From Anaerolineaceae bacterium (GTDB lineage Bacteria; Chloroflexota; Anaerolineae; Anaerolineales; Anaerolineaceae), in contig PABH01000028.1 in NCBI GenBank assembly GCA_002702705.1, positions 232,140-296,139 of the forward strand: DNA of 64,000 nt, given 5' to 3'. Shown one piece after another: positions 9,011 through 17,305 of the stretch. Numbering within the stretch: position 1 is the first letter of the stretch; each line of letters opens with the position of its first letter. The translations under genes were made by a program, and so were the position numbers. The notes under the pieces were generated by a model. The model saw only the letters and a program-made list of their open reading frames with translations. It did no database searches and was not told the DNA's origin.

Positions 9011-9646
9011 ATGAAAAAAAGTATTTTTATTATCGCAACCATTATTATCGTTTCATTGACAGCTTGTGCTGGAGCATCTTCGATAGAGGAAGTAGCAGAA
9101 TCTGGTCAAGTAACACCCACATCCCTAATGGCTAATGCCTTAAATTTGGATTTTGATGATGCGGCAAGTTTAAGAACGCAGTTAGCCTATGGAACATTAA
9201 AACTCCAAGAAAGTAATACCCCAATTACATCAGAGGATGCAAAATCTTTGCTACCTCTATGGCAAGCAATCTTGGCTTTAGAAAACAATCCGGATTCAGC
9301 AGACCAGGAATTAACAGCTGTCCAAGATCAGATTATTTTGAGTATGCAAAGTGAACAACTGGAAACAATTGCGGCTATGCAAATTACGAATGCTGAGTTA
9401 ACTGCTTTTTATACAGAACAAGGATTAACCATTCCTACTCCGAATCCAGACAGTACATTAACTTCAGCGGTGGGTGGTGGTGGTAAAAATAGTGGGTTAT
9501 CAACAGAAGAAAAAGAAGCGACAAAAACCGCCGCAGAAGCACTTGGGACTCCAGTTGGAACCAATACTGGTTCAAGTGGCTCGGATCGAAAAAATATATT
9601 AACTGCTTCAGTAATCGAATTATTGACTGTTTTAGCGAACCAATAA
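9011..9646 (+). CDS. Operon lipoprotein, paralogue A
   Basis: A 211-residue lipoprotein with signal MKKSIFIIATIIIVSLTA and lipobox Cys-19. A compact helical domain (about 45-145) carries LAYGTLKLQESNTPIT, LLPLWQAILALENNP and ELTAVQDQI. It is followed by a Gly/Ser-rich linker, TAAEALGTPVG, a second low-complexity linker and a short C-terminal helix. The next gene has the same layout and clearly related motifs, so the two arose by duplication. No function is known to me. The position directly after a MacB-like permease (18 nt, own ribosome site AAGAAGGA) suggests an accessory or cargo-handling role. Confidence 0.75.
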   Translation: MKKSIFIIATIIIVSLTACAGASSIEEVAESGQVTPTSLMANALNLDFDDAASLRTQLAYGTLKLQESNTPITSEDAKSLLPLWQAILALENNPDSADQELTAVQDQIILSMQSEQLETIAAMQITNAELTAFYTEQGLTIPTPNPDSTLTSAVGGGGKNSGLSTEEKEATKTAAEALGTPVGTNTGSSGSDRKNILTASVIELLTVLANQ

Positions 9647-9673
9647 TCCTATTCAAAGAAAATGAAGGAAAAA

Positions 9674-10387
9674 ATGAAAAAAAGAAATACATTTATAATT
9701 TTTGTCATATTGTTAATTGGATTAACCGCTTGTTCAAAAGATGCTAATATTCAGCCAGAAGTTATCATTCAATCAGAAGTTGATGAAGATCAAAAACAAG
9801 TTAACACACAAGTGGTTTCTGGTGATACCCAATTGGAAATCATGACTGGAACACCGGCCCCACTTGATTTTGCTACCTACTTTTCAGTGGAATATGAAGA
9901 TGCATTAAATCCACGAAATCAATTAGCAGTCGGGACTTTAAAATTGGCTGAAACAGACTATCCGATCACCACAGACCAAAGCAAGACATTACTTCCCTTG
10001 TGGCAAGCTATTCTGGTTTTGGAGTCAAATCCCGGATCCTCATCTCAAGAATTAAGCGCTGTTCAAAACCAAATTATGTTTTCCATGACATCTGATCAGT
10101 TAGATGCGATTTTAACCTTCCAACTTACAAATGACCATCTGCTTACTATTTATAATGAACTTGGGATTTCACTTGTGGAAAATATTGATGGGACAACAAT
10201 GGGTTCTGGTCAAGGAAACGGTAAGGGTAGCGGTGCCGGTCAAGATCCTGCAGCTAGGGAAGCCACCAGAGCAGCTGCCGAAGCACTTGGTACTCCAACA
10301 AGTGAACGTGGTGCACAGGGTCAAAATAATAAAAATCAATTAACGGAAGCTGTTATCGATTATTTAATACAATTAGCTGAAAGTTGA
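9674..10387 (+). CDS. Operon lipoprotein, paralogue B
   Basis: About 237 residues from ATG 9674, chosen over ATG 9662 because GAAGGA lies between them (spacing to 9674 is short, about 4 nt). Signal MKKRNTFIIFVILLIGLTA precedes a lipobox Cys. The core repeats that of its upstream neighbour: LAVGTLKLAETDYPIT, LLPLWQAILVLESNP, ELSAVQNQIMFSM, a Gly-rich linker (GSGQGNGKGSGAGQ) and RAAAEALGTPTSE. Last gene of the operon, followed by a strong hairpin. Function unknown. Confidence 0.75.
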   Translation: MKKRNTFIIFVILLIGLTACSKDANIQPEVIIQSEVDEDQKQVNTQVVSGDTQLEIMTGTPAPLDFATYFSVEYEDALNPRNQLAVGTLKLAETDYPITTDQSKTLLPLWQAILVLESNPGSSSQELSAVQNQIMFSMTSDQLDAILTFQLTNDHLLTIYNELGISLVENIDGTTMGSGQGNGKGSGAGQDPAAREATRAAAEALGTPTSERGAQGQNNKNQLTEAVIDYLIQLAES

Positions 10388-10398
10388 TTCATAGAATC

Positions 10399-10441
10399 TA
10401 TCCGAATTCTCTACCATTTTGTTTGATAGAGAATTCGGATA
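10399..10441. terminator. Hairpin between convergent genes
   Basis: ATCCGAATTCTCTA (10400-10413) pairs perfectly with TAGAGAATTCGGAT (10427-10440); one further T-A pair extends it, with a 13-nt loop. It lies between the ends of the transporter operon and the opposing hydrolase gene. There is no long T-run on either side, so it may be a transcript-end stabiliser rather than a classical Rho-independent terminator. Confidence 0.65.
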
Positions 10442-10465
10442 TTACCATACGCCTGATCAAAAGAA

Positions 10466-12340
10466 CTAGATTACAAAAAGATTCAAGCTCCAGATTAACC
10501 ATAAAAATACGATGGATGCCAAACTAATTATGGAATAATGAATTCGCCAGCCGACTGTCCAGGATTTATGCTGCCAGGACCGCACAGTTAGTATCAAAAC
10601 CAAAAATGTCCACGGAACAGCTAACCAATATAGAGTCGAAATCAGCGTTATGGTTTCCTGTGGAAAAACAAAGGTTGAGCCGTATTGGAAAAGCTGCATG
10701 ATATACCATATAAATAAACTGATATCAAATAAACCTAATAATGCACTTAACCACAGGCTGATTTCATTTGGTTTATTGGCTCCATTTTTACTCTGTTTTT
10801 TTCTAAAAGGCCAAATGACCCAAGCGGATAAAAAGATAATAAAACACACACCCAATGTGATAAAGATAAAATTGAGAGATTGAGACCAAGGAACTTGAAA
10901 GAATGCCAGGATACCCATATACATCCAGCGTTGTCCTTCTTTATCTTCTTCAAAGACTAAGACGCGATTACCATCTTTTTGATGAAAAACATTCGGTTCT
11001 GTTTCGACAAAAGTCATTCCGAATAAATTTGTTTTTCCTTCATTTATTTTTATTGGTGTGGATTGTAATAATCCGATCATTTTTTGAGGTGAGGTTAAAT
11101 TAATTTTTGCTGGTAAATAAATTCCATTAAAAAGTTGTGCCCGGTTTTCCCAACCAGAAATGGGTTGATTGTTAATAGCAGATCGTGTGAACGGGTAAAA
11201 CCTGTCCAAAAAATCAAATAGAATTTCATCACCTTCAATCGGTGAAGTGTTGTATGAAACAAATAGTCCTAAATTTTGTTCCGGGATTAATGCCATCAAG
11301 GTGATAAAACGTGTGCTTTCTCCGAGGTGCCATAATACGGTTTGCCCATTAAATTCGGATCTCAAAAAACCGTAAGCCATACCGCTTGTGGATGGGTGAT
11401 TTGTAAATTGCTGATTATGCATTTGCTGTACGGTTTCAGCTTTTAAAATGCAGTTATTGTTTAAGCATCCGTCGTTAAGGTGGGCTATCATAAAATTACC
11501 TACGTCTGATGCGGTGGTCCGAATTGGGGCACAAGGGACCGCCGCGGTCCATTCAAAATCAGATGGAAGAAAACTTCCGTGTTGGTAAACAAATCCTTTT
11601 GATAAATCTTGCTTAAGGTTTTCCGGTATATCATTTCCAACAAAACTTTGATTCATCTCCAGTGGTTTAAGGATATGATTTGATAAATAGGCTTCAAAAG
11701 TTTCACCTGAGATTTTTTCAACAATGTAACCGGCTAAAGCTGTTCCATAATTTGAGTAGGCCATTACCTCACCAGGAGCATAAATTCGATTTGGCATAAA
11801 TTGAATTAAATGTTCACGCAGTGAGAGAAGATCAGTCTCTTTTTCTCGAAATAGAGAATTTAATTGATCTTCAAACCCTGCCGTGTGGGTTAGTAAGTGA
11901 TGCATAGTAATGGGTTCATCAAATTGATCGGGAATTTGAAAGTCGAGATAGTTATTTACATCTGCGTTTAAATCAAGTTTTCCTTGTTCCACCAGCTGCA
12001 TAACTGCTGTCCATGTAAAGAGTTTTCCATCGGATCCAATAAAAAACAAGGTTTTGTTTTCATCAACTGGAATGCCTTCTTCTTTATTCGCGAAACCATA
12101 CCCTTTGGCAAAAACCAACTTATCATTTTTTACTACCGCTACCGTTGCCCCAGCGATGTTATTGGTTGTCATTTGATTTAATAAAATTTCATCAAAAAAC
12201 CCTTCATACTCTGCTGATGTCACAGGCTCTTGAGAATCTGCAATAACAGGTGTGGTTTGAAAAATTTGCAGAGATAACAGGAAAATCAACAATAAAACAC
12301 TAAAGTGAAATTTGTATTTTGGACACGATTTATTATGCAT
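10466..12340 (-). CDS. Serine beta-lactamase-fold hydrolase with C-terminal membrane domain
   Basis: A 624-residue exported protein of the class C beta-lactamase / penicillin-binding-like family (PF00144). The catalytic Ser-103 and Lys-106 are in GSDGK (SxxK), Tyr-195/Asn-197 in YSN, and the third motif is HLG (about 338-340). A signal peptide precedes the catalytic domain. Four hydrophobic helices follow at the C-terminus (about 480-620), which should fix it in the membrane with the active site outside. Start placed at ATG 12340 because GAGAGG lies 7 nt upstream. Members act as D-Ala-D-Ala peptidases, esterases or amidases; the substrate here is unknown, and there is no sign of a resistance function. 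Confidence 0.88.
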   Translation of the reverse strand: MHNKSCPKYKFHFSVLLLIFLLSLQIFQTTPVIADSQEPVTSAEYEGFFDEILLNQMTTNNIAGATVAVVKNDKLVFAKGYGFANKEEGIPVDENKTLFFIGSDGKLFTWTAVMQLVEQGKLDLNADVNNYLDFQIPDQFDEPITMHHLLTHTAGFEDQLNSLFREKETDLLSLREHLIQFMPNRIYAPGEVMAYSNYGTALAGYIVEKISGETFEAYLSNHILKPLEMNQSFVGNDIPENLKQDLSKGFVYQHGSFLPSDFEWTAAVPCAPIRTTASDVGNFMIAHLNDGCLNNNCILKAETVQQMHNQQFTNHPSTSGMAYGFLRSEFNGQTVLWHLGESTRFITLMALIPEQNLGLFVSYNTSPIEGDEILFDFLDRFYPFTRSAINNQPISGWENRAQLFNGIYLPAKINLTSPQKMIGLLQSTPIKINEGKTNLFGMTFVETEPNVFHQKDGNRVLVFEEDKEGQRWMYMGILAFFQVPWSQSLNFIFITLGVCFIIFLSAWVIWPFRKKQSKNGANKPNEISLWLSALLGLFDISLFIWYIMQLFQYGSTFVFPQETITLISTLYWLAVPWTFLVLILTVRSWQHKSWTVGWRIHYSIISLASIVFLWLIWSLNLFVI

Positions 12341-12720
12341 TACAATACCTCTCATAATTTTTGATTATTGGATAAAAATCCATTCAATATTTTTGATAGG
12401 TAAAGTTTATCTTTACAGGCTTGGTACGTCCCCTATCCGAAGGTAGGTTGATGAGATAGGTTTAAGAAAAAAGTCTATCTTGTAGATTTTACGTTTTACG
12501 GTTTTTTTTTTGATACTCGTTATAATCAGTTTAAGGACGATTAAAATAAATTAAGTTTTTATAAAAACGATACAATGGTGGCAATCTTGATTTGCCTTTC
12601 ATTGACGATTTAATCAACAAATCAATTTGCTAAACATCACAACCGTTGTTGAACGATACAAGAGGTTCGTTTGTTATGGTTTTTCTTTTGCAATTGTGAA
12701 AGGAAAAGAAAGGAATAAAA
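12341..12720. other. Divergent intergenic region with dyads
   Basis: No gene. It separates the minus-strand hydrolase from the plus-strand oxidoreductase, so it should hold both promoters. A small dyad GTAAAG-5 nt-CTTTAC lies at 12400-12416. A TATAAT box lies at 12521-12526 without a good -35 at normal spacing. The motif AACGATACAA occurs twice (near 12566 and 12654). AAAGGAAT shortly before 12721 is the ribosome site. Confidence 0.4.
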
Positions 12721-13896
12721 ATGAAACGCTATCAATACCTAATCATTGGGGGTGGAATAGCTGCTGATGCGGCTGTTCGTGGTATTCGTGCAATTGACGA
12801 AGATGGAACCATAGGTATTATCAGTGCAGAAGTTGATCCGCCTTATATTCGCCCAAAACTTTCCAAAGGGCTTTGGAAAGGTGAACCGGTTGAAGAGATA
12901 TGGAAAAACACCCAAGAACTGAATGTTGATTTGTTTTTGGGGCAACTCGTTACCAAAATTGACACATTAAATAACTTTGTCCGTGATGAAGATGGTGGAG
13001 AATATGTGTACGACAAATTGTTGATCACTACGGGCGGATCACCAAAACATCTTCCCTTTGGAGATGAGTACATATTGTATTATCGAAATTTTCAGGATTA
13101 TCAAAGACTCCGAGAGGAAAGTAATTTCGGAGATAAATTTTTGGTAATTGGGGGGAGTTTTATTGGCTCTGAGTTGGCAGCGGCTTTGACCATGGTTGGA
13201 AAAAAGGTGACGATGGTTTTTCCGGAATCTGCAATTGCAGCGAACAATTTCCCGCAAGGGCTGGCAAATTATATCAGTGATTATTACCGAGATAAGGGAG
13301 TAGAAATTTTGGCTGGAGAAGAAGTCAAAACCATTCAAAAGCAAGGAGAGAAACTCGTTATCACGACAAACAATAACAATCAATTTGATGTGGATGGGAT
13401 TGTAGCTGGGATTGGTATCAAACCGAATGTAGAGCTTGCAAAACAAGCTGGCATTAAGGTTGATAATGGAATTGTAGTGAATGATTATTTACAAACTTCA
13501 TCTCCAGATATTTATGCTGCTGGCGATGTGGCCAATTTTTACCACAGTGCCTTAGAAAAACATATTCGGGTGGAGCATGAAGACAACGCACTAATTATGG
13601 GTAAAATCGCCGGAAAAAACATGGCTGGTGAAACGCTTGCTTACACTCATGTACCAATGTTTTACTCTGATTTATTCGATTTGGGGTATGAAGCTGTGGG
13701 TCAATTGAACAGTGAACTGGATATTATTGAGGACTGGCAGGATGGATATAAAAAAGGGGTTGTTTATTACCTATCAGATGGGCGAGTACGAGGCGTCTTG
13801 TTGTGGAACGTGTGGGATCAGGTTGATACGGCAAGAGAATTGATGAAGGAAGAAGGCCCGTTTAAAGAAAATGATTTAAAGGGGAGAATTTCATAA
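12721..13896 (+). CDS. AIF-like FAD-dependent pyridine nucleotide-disulphide oxidoreductase
   Basis: A 391-residue flavoprotein. The N-terminal FAD-binding Rossmann motif is GGGIAADAAVRGIR (about residues 9-22), the NAD(P)H-binding motif VIGGSFIGSELAAAL lies near 145-160, and the second FAD motif is DIYAAGDVAN (about 263-272). The C-terminal part (RVEHEDNALIMGKIAGKNMAG, YTHVPMFYSDLFD) matches the dimerisation/C-terminal domain of AIF and rubredoxin/ferredoxin reductase relatives. It probably moves electrons from NAD(P)H to a small redox carrier or quinone, but no such partner gene is adjacent. A terminator-like hairpin follows. Confidence 0.88.
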   Translation: MKRYQYLIIGGGIAADAAVRGIRAIDEDGTIGIISAEVDPPYIRPKLSKGLWKGEPVEEIWKNTQELNVDLFLGQLVTKIDTLNNFVRDEDGGEYVYDKLLITTGGSPKHLPFGDEYILYYRNFQDYQRLREESNFGDKFLVIGGSFIGSELAAALTMVGKKVTMVFPESAIAANNFPQGLANYISDYYRDKGVEILAGEEVKTIQKQGEKLVITTNNNNQFDVDGIVAGIGIKPNVELAKQAGIKVDNGIVVNDYLQTSSPDIYAAGDVANFYHSALEKHIRVEHEDNALIMGKIAGKNMAGETLAYTHVPMFYSDLFDLGYEAVGQLNSELDIIEDWQDGYKKGVVYYLSDGRVRGVLLWNVWDQVDTARELMKEEGPFKENDLKGRIS

Positions 13897-13998
13897 AGAA
13901 ACATCTCGGAGAGTAAACCAAACCAAAATCAGATAAGTGAAGAAAATTCTTTATCGAAAAATACCCCTAAGTTTCAATTAAGTGATAAAATCTTAAGG

Positions 13999-14031
13999 AC
14001 AAGCTGTGGTTGTCACCCAGCTTGTTTCTTT
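13999..14031 (+). terminator. Rho-independent terminator after the oxidoreductase
   Basis: ACAAGCTG (13999-14006) pairs with CAGCTTGT (14018-14025), with an inner GGT/ACC stem and one bulged T, followed by TTCTTT. It stands between the oxidoreductase stop and the next gene and could also act as a leader attenuator. Confidence 0.65.
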
Positions 14032-14060
14032 AAGAAAGTTCAACTTAAGGAGACATTTGA

Positions 14061-15146
14061 ATGGATTTATTTACTTACCCATTTCAATTTGAAGAAGAAG
14101 ATCATAGTCAGATCACCGGAAATCTGATCCTCGAAAAGCCGCTTTCCTACCAGGATAACCCTCAGGAAAGCGGCTTTTATCGTCCCGGTAAGATTACTCT
14201 CGGCGAAGGGATTAATCTCGATGTTGTGTTTTACCATAATCCAGCCACAGCAGCTTTTATGTATCTACAACATCAACAGGTTGATACCAATGCTTTTCAA
14301 ATCATTGGGTTAACAGAACAGGAAATCAAAACATTGGATACCATTACACTACCAGGTCAATTGTGTATGGGAGCCAATCGCGCTAATTTGATTGGGCAGG
14401 CGATGCATCGTCTGTTTGCTGCACCCCCCTTAAAAGAAAGCCTGAAAGAATACCAGCAACATAATATTGCTGTTTTTCCAATTGCCAGGGAAGGACTGAA
14501 GTATCAAGTTTCCGAGGCGATTTTTTCCAATTATGATTATTACTGTGATGAAATTGTGTTGGATGCTCACCATGTATTCGATAGCAGCGTTCCAGTTTAC
14601 AACCGTAAAGTGGAAATGACCTTATTTAAAGATAAAGATTTAGACCAACATCAACATGAAAACATTACGGTGGCATTTATTGCTGATAGTATCGCCAGCG
14701 GTTTGGTGATGCGTGAAACGATTACAGAAATCAAAAAACGGTTTAAGAACCTGGAGCGTGTGGAAGTTATAGCGCCATTGGCAACCATCCGCGGGTTAAG
14801 CCGCATTGCTGATACGGAATGCCGGAATGGCGTAAAAGTACGCGTACATATTTTTGAAACCATTTTAAATGCACTACCCCCAGATTATTATTATTCTGCC
14901 CATTTTAACCTGCCAGAAATGCATATTCGACCAGATTTGGAAGAGGCCTACCGCGCCTGGTGGGGCAAAGACAAAAAAGGGTTGATGATTGCAGATACGG
15001 CTTGTGCAGGATATGGTTGGAGTGAGGTCTTTTATTCTCCTCGAAAGCAAATTGAAATGATCAACGGAGAATTACAGCAGCGACATGACCTGAAACTGAT
15101 GGATATCATTCGTAGAAATTCATTCAACGATTCCAATCCGTTATAA
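14061..15146 (+). CDS. Phosphoribosyltransferase-like protein, function unknown
   Basis: A 361-residue soluble protein. The segment VAFIADSIASGLVMRETI (about residues 204-221) is shaped like the PRPP-binding loop of type I phosphoribosyltransferases (hydrophobic strand, acidic residue, small residues, Gly). FPIAREGLKYQVSEA (about 139-153) resembles the upstream strand-loop of UPRT-like enzymes. The usual double acid is reduced to a single Asp before SIASG, so catalysis is uncertain. The rest has aromatic-rich segments (SNYDYYCDEIV, PPDYYYSAHFNLPEM, CAGYGWSEVFYSP) that I do not recognise. AAGGAG precedes the ATG. It is alone between two terminators, so it is monocistronic. Confidence 0.55.
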   Translation: MDLFTYPFQFEEEDHSQITGNLILEKPLSYQDNPQESGFYRPGKITLGEGINLDVVFYHNPATAAFMYLQHQQVDTNAFQIIGLTEQEIKTLDTITLPGQLCMGANRANLIGQAMHRLFAAPPLKESLKEYQQHNIAVFPIAREGLKYQVSEAIFSNYDYYCDEIVLDAHHVFDSSVPVYNRKVEMTLFKDKDLDQHQHENITVAFIADSIASGLVMRETITEIKKRFKNLERVEVIAPLATIRGLSRIADTECRNGVKVRVHIFETILNALPPDYYYSAHFNLPEMHIRPDLEEAYRAWWGKDKKGLMIADTACAGYGWSEVFYSPRKQIEMINGELQQRHDLKLMDIIRRNSFNDSNPL

Positions 15147-15170
15147 ATCAATTTATGTTAGTTAAAATAA

Positions 15171-15204
15171 AAATACCGCAAATCTGGTTTTGCGGTATTT
15201 TTTT
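15171..15204. terminator. Bidirectional Rho-independent terminator
   Basis: AAATACCGCAAA (15171-15182) and TTTGCGGTATTT (15189-15200) form a perfect 12-bp stem with a 6-nt loop, followed by four more T; A-rich flanks on the other side allow use from both strands. It separates convergent genes. Confidence 0.9.
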
Positions 15205-15247
15205 GATAAAAGAATCAGGGAATACGAGGTTGGTATTACAGTGTAGT

Positions 15248-16675
15248 CTAATGGAACGATGTTTTCTGGTGAAGCCTAAGTGACATAATAACCACCCCGC
15301 CATATCCGGCAGTGTACATGAACATCCAAGGTACAAAACCCCAGTTTTGATTTATCATTGCTAACACCATGGAACTGAAGGCAAAAACAGCTAAAGCTAA
15401 TTCTGTCCAAACAATGGCGTTTAGGTTTTGTTTTGATTTTTGGCTGATTAACTGATCCTGACCGGCGAACTTAGGTGTGCGGATGAATTCGCCTTCCATT
15501 GGGCCAAACAAACCAACGAATACCGCCAGAGCATTATTCAATGAGATTCCGATGCTGAATACCAGTAATGCTGGAATTAATTTCAACCGTTGTTTCCAAT
15601 CCGGAGCCTCTGGTGCGGCAGCTGTTAAGTATAATAATGGAGGACCAATGGCGGTGAGGGTTAACCACGGCAGCCATTGCAACGTTTCGGTCAATGTGAA
15701 TCGCATCCATACCGATAATAACAGCAAAAACAACACCAACGGATGGACCAAGTAATGCGTTAAATGCAGTACACCTTCAAATTTGACCCAACCATTAAAT
15801 CCGGATTGTATTAATGGTTTAAGTAGTTTGCGTGCGGTTTGGATGCTGCCACGAGCCCAACGTTTTTGCTGGGTTTTATATACGCTAATTACTGGCGGTA
15901 GTTCTGCAGGTACAACGACATCCGGCAAATAATCGAGACGCCATCCTTTTAATTGAGCCCGATAGCTTAAATCAAAATCTTCTGTCAGTGTTTCAGCTTG
16001 CCACCCACCCGCATCTAGAATACAGGTCTTTCGCCAAATCCCAGCGGAGCCATTAAAACTCATCAGGTATCCATTGCGGGAGCGTACAGTCTGTTCCACC
16101 ATAAAGTGAGCATCTATCGCTAATGCTTGTAGCTGCGTTAAGATTGAATCATTCCGGTTGAGATGGCCCCAACGTGTTTGAATACAACCCAGGTTTTTAT
16201 CCACAAACCAAGGCATTACTTTCTTTAAAAAATTAGGAGGTGGAATAAAATCTGCATCAAACACAGCCAAGAATTCACCTTTTGCACTTAGTAAACCTTC
16301 TGCAAGCGCTCCAGCTTTATATCCTGAACGGTGTTTACGGTGAACATGAGTAATGAGAATTCCATCGGGCTGATGGTTGGTTATAAAATCTTGAACAATA
16401 CTGGTTGTTTCATCGGTGGAATCATCCAAAATCTGAATTTCCAACTGATAATTGGGGTAGTCCAATGCGTAAATCGCGGTTAACAAACGAGTGATTGATG
16501 CTGCCTCATTATATACAGGTAGTTGGACGGTAACCGTTGGCCAGATTTCGGGTGTTGGTGGACTTGCTCTGTTTGCCTTCTTCCGATGATACAACCAAAG
16601 CAAATAAAGGCCATTAAATGAATAAATAGCCAACCAGACCGAAATAACCGTATACAGAATGGTTACCAAAACCAA
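15248..16675 (-). CDS. GT2 processive-type membrane glycosyltransferase (cellulose-synthase-like)
   Basis: A 475-residue family 2 glycosyltransferase. A first membrane helix (about 3-27) is followed by the GT-A domain with VTVQLPVYNEAASI, the nucleotide-sugar acids in ILDDSTDE, the DxD in AVFDADFIPP, the catalytic-base region TEDFDLSYR and the QxxRW motif QQKRW. Four C-terminal membrane helices follow. This layout is that of glucan/beta-mannan synthases that elongate and export polysaccharide. The start is a TTG at 16675 with AAGGGA about 7 nt upstream, overlapping the DoxX gene by 13 nt; there is no ATG before the first domain. It is the distal gene of a two-gene unit. Confidence 0.88.
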   Translation of the reverse strand: MVLVTILYTVISVWLAIYSFNGLYLLWLYHRKKANRASPPTPEIWPTVTVQLPVYNEAASITRLLTAIYALDYPNYQLEIQILDDSTDETTSIVQDFITNHQPDGILITHVHRKHRSGYKAGALAEGLLSAKGEFLAVFDADFIPPPNFLKKVMPWFVDKNLGCIQTRWGHLNRNDSILTQLQALAIDAHFMVEQTVRSRNGYLMSFNGSAGIWRKTCILDAGGWQAETLTEDFDLSYRAQLKGWRLDYLPDVVVPAELPPVISVYKTQQKRWARGSIQTARKLLKPLIQSGFNGWVKFEGVLHLTHYLVHPLVLFLLLLSVWMRFTLTETLQWLPWLTLTAIGPPLLYLTAAAPEAPDWKQRLKLIPALLVFSIGISLNNALAVFVGLFGPMEGEFIRTPKFAGQDQLISQKSKQNLNAIVWTELALAVFAFSSMVLAMINQNWGFVPWMFMYTAGYGGVVIMSLRLHQKTSFH

Positions 16676-17154
16676 GATTTTATCCCTTTATCTCCAAATT
16701 TTTGTACCAACCACCGATCCACACCCCACACACGGCCGGCTTTCATTATCCAAACCACACCCAAGATAGAGATTGGTAAGAGATAGGCCCAAGGCCAATC
16801 ATGGCTGAAGGTCGCCAGGAAGGTGTTAAGCAAAAAAAAGATACCCGCCAGGCTGAATAAACGCGTAAATGTGCCTGTTAATAAAGCCAGACCAAGAACA
16901 AATTCCATTACCAGTTGAAAGGGTGCAAAAATATTCCGGATCGGTAAAATCACGTTGTTAATAAATAGTGCATACCAGGTTAATGGGTTTTCGGATTGGG
17001 GAAAATTGTTGGTAAAAAAATCAAGCAGCCCGTTCGGTGTATATAAACCTTTGGTAACGTTACTTAACCAGGTGGTCAGAAACATCAAACCCACCACGAT
17101 TCTTAAAACCGCAATCCAATTGATTGGTTTATTAATTTCTTCCTTGATATTCAT
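16663..17154 (-). CDS. DoxX-family membrane protein
   Basis: About 163 residues with four hydrophobic helices, including IVVGLMFLTTWLSN, LVMEFVLGLALLTGTFTRLF and LAGIFFLLNTFLATF, typical of DoxX/TQO-small-subunit-like proteins. The family is linked to quinone and redox chemistry, but most members are uncharacterised. Start at ATG 17154 rather than 17160 because AGAGGAG directly abuts the first ATG and is 6 nt from the second. It overlaps the downstream GT2 gene, suggesting coupled expression; a role with polysaccharide synthesis is inference only. Confidence 0.75.
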   Translation of the reverse strand: MNIKEEINKPINWIAVLRIVVGLMFLTTWLSNVTKGLYTPNGLLDFFTNNFPQSENPLTWYALFINNVILPIRNIFAPFQLVMEFVLGLALLTGTFTRLFSLAGIFFLLNTFLATFSHDWPWAYLLPISILGVVWIMKAGRVWGVDRWLVQKFGDKGIKSWFW

Positions 17155-17305
17155 TCCCATCTCCTCTTAGTTTATCGTGATTGTTAGATGAATTGAGTCT
17201 TTATTTTCTTACGGACTATTTTTTATTTTGTTTAAAAAAGCAACGATCTCCCCTATTAAAATCAAGGGAGTTGCAGATAAAAAATATTTCTTTTAGTATA
17301 GATTT

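Noticed and set aside
10466..12340. Beta-lactamase-type gene as an antibiotic-resistance determinant
   Set aside because: The SxxK/YxN/HxG set is shared by many peptidases and esterases. The membrane-tail form and lone context give no support for resistance.
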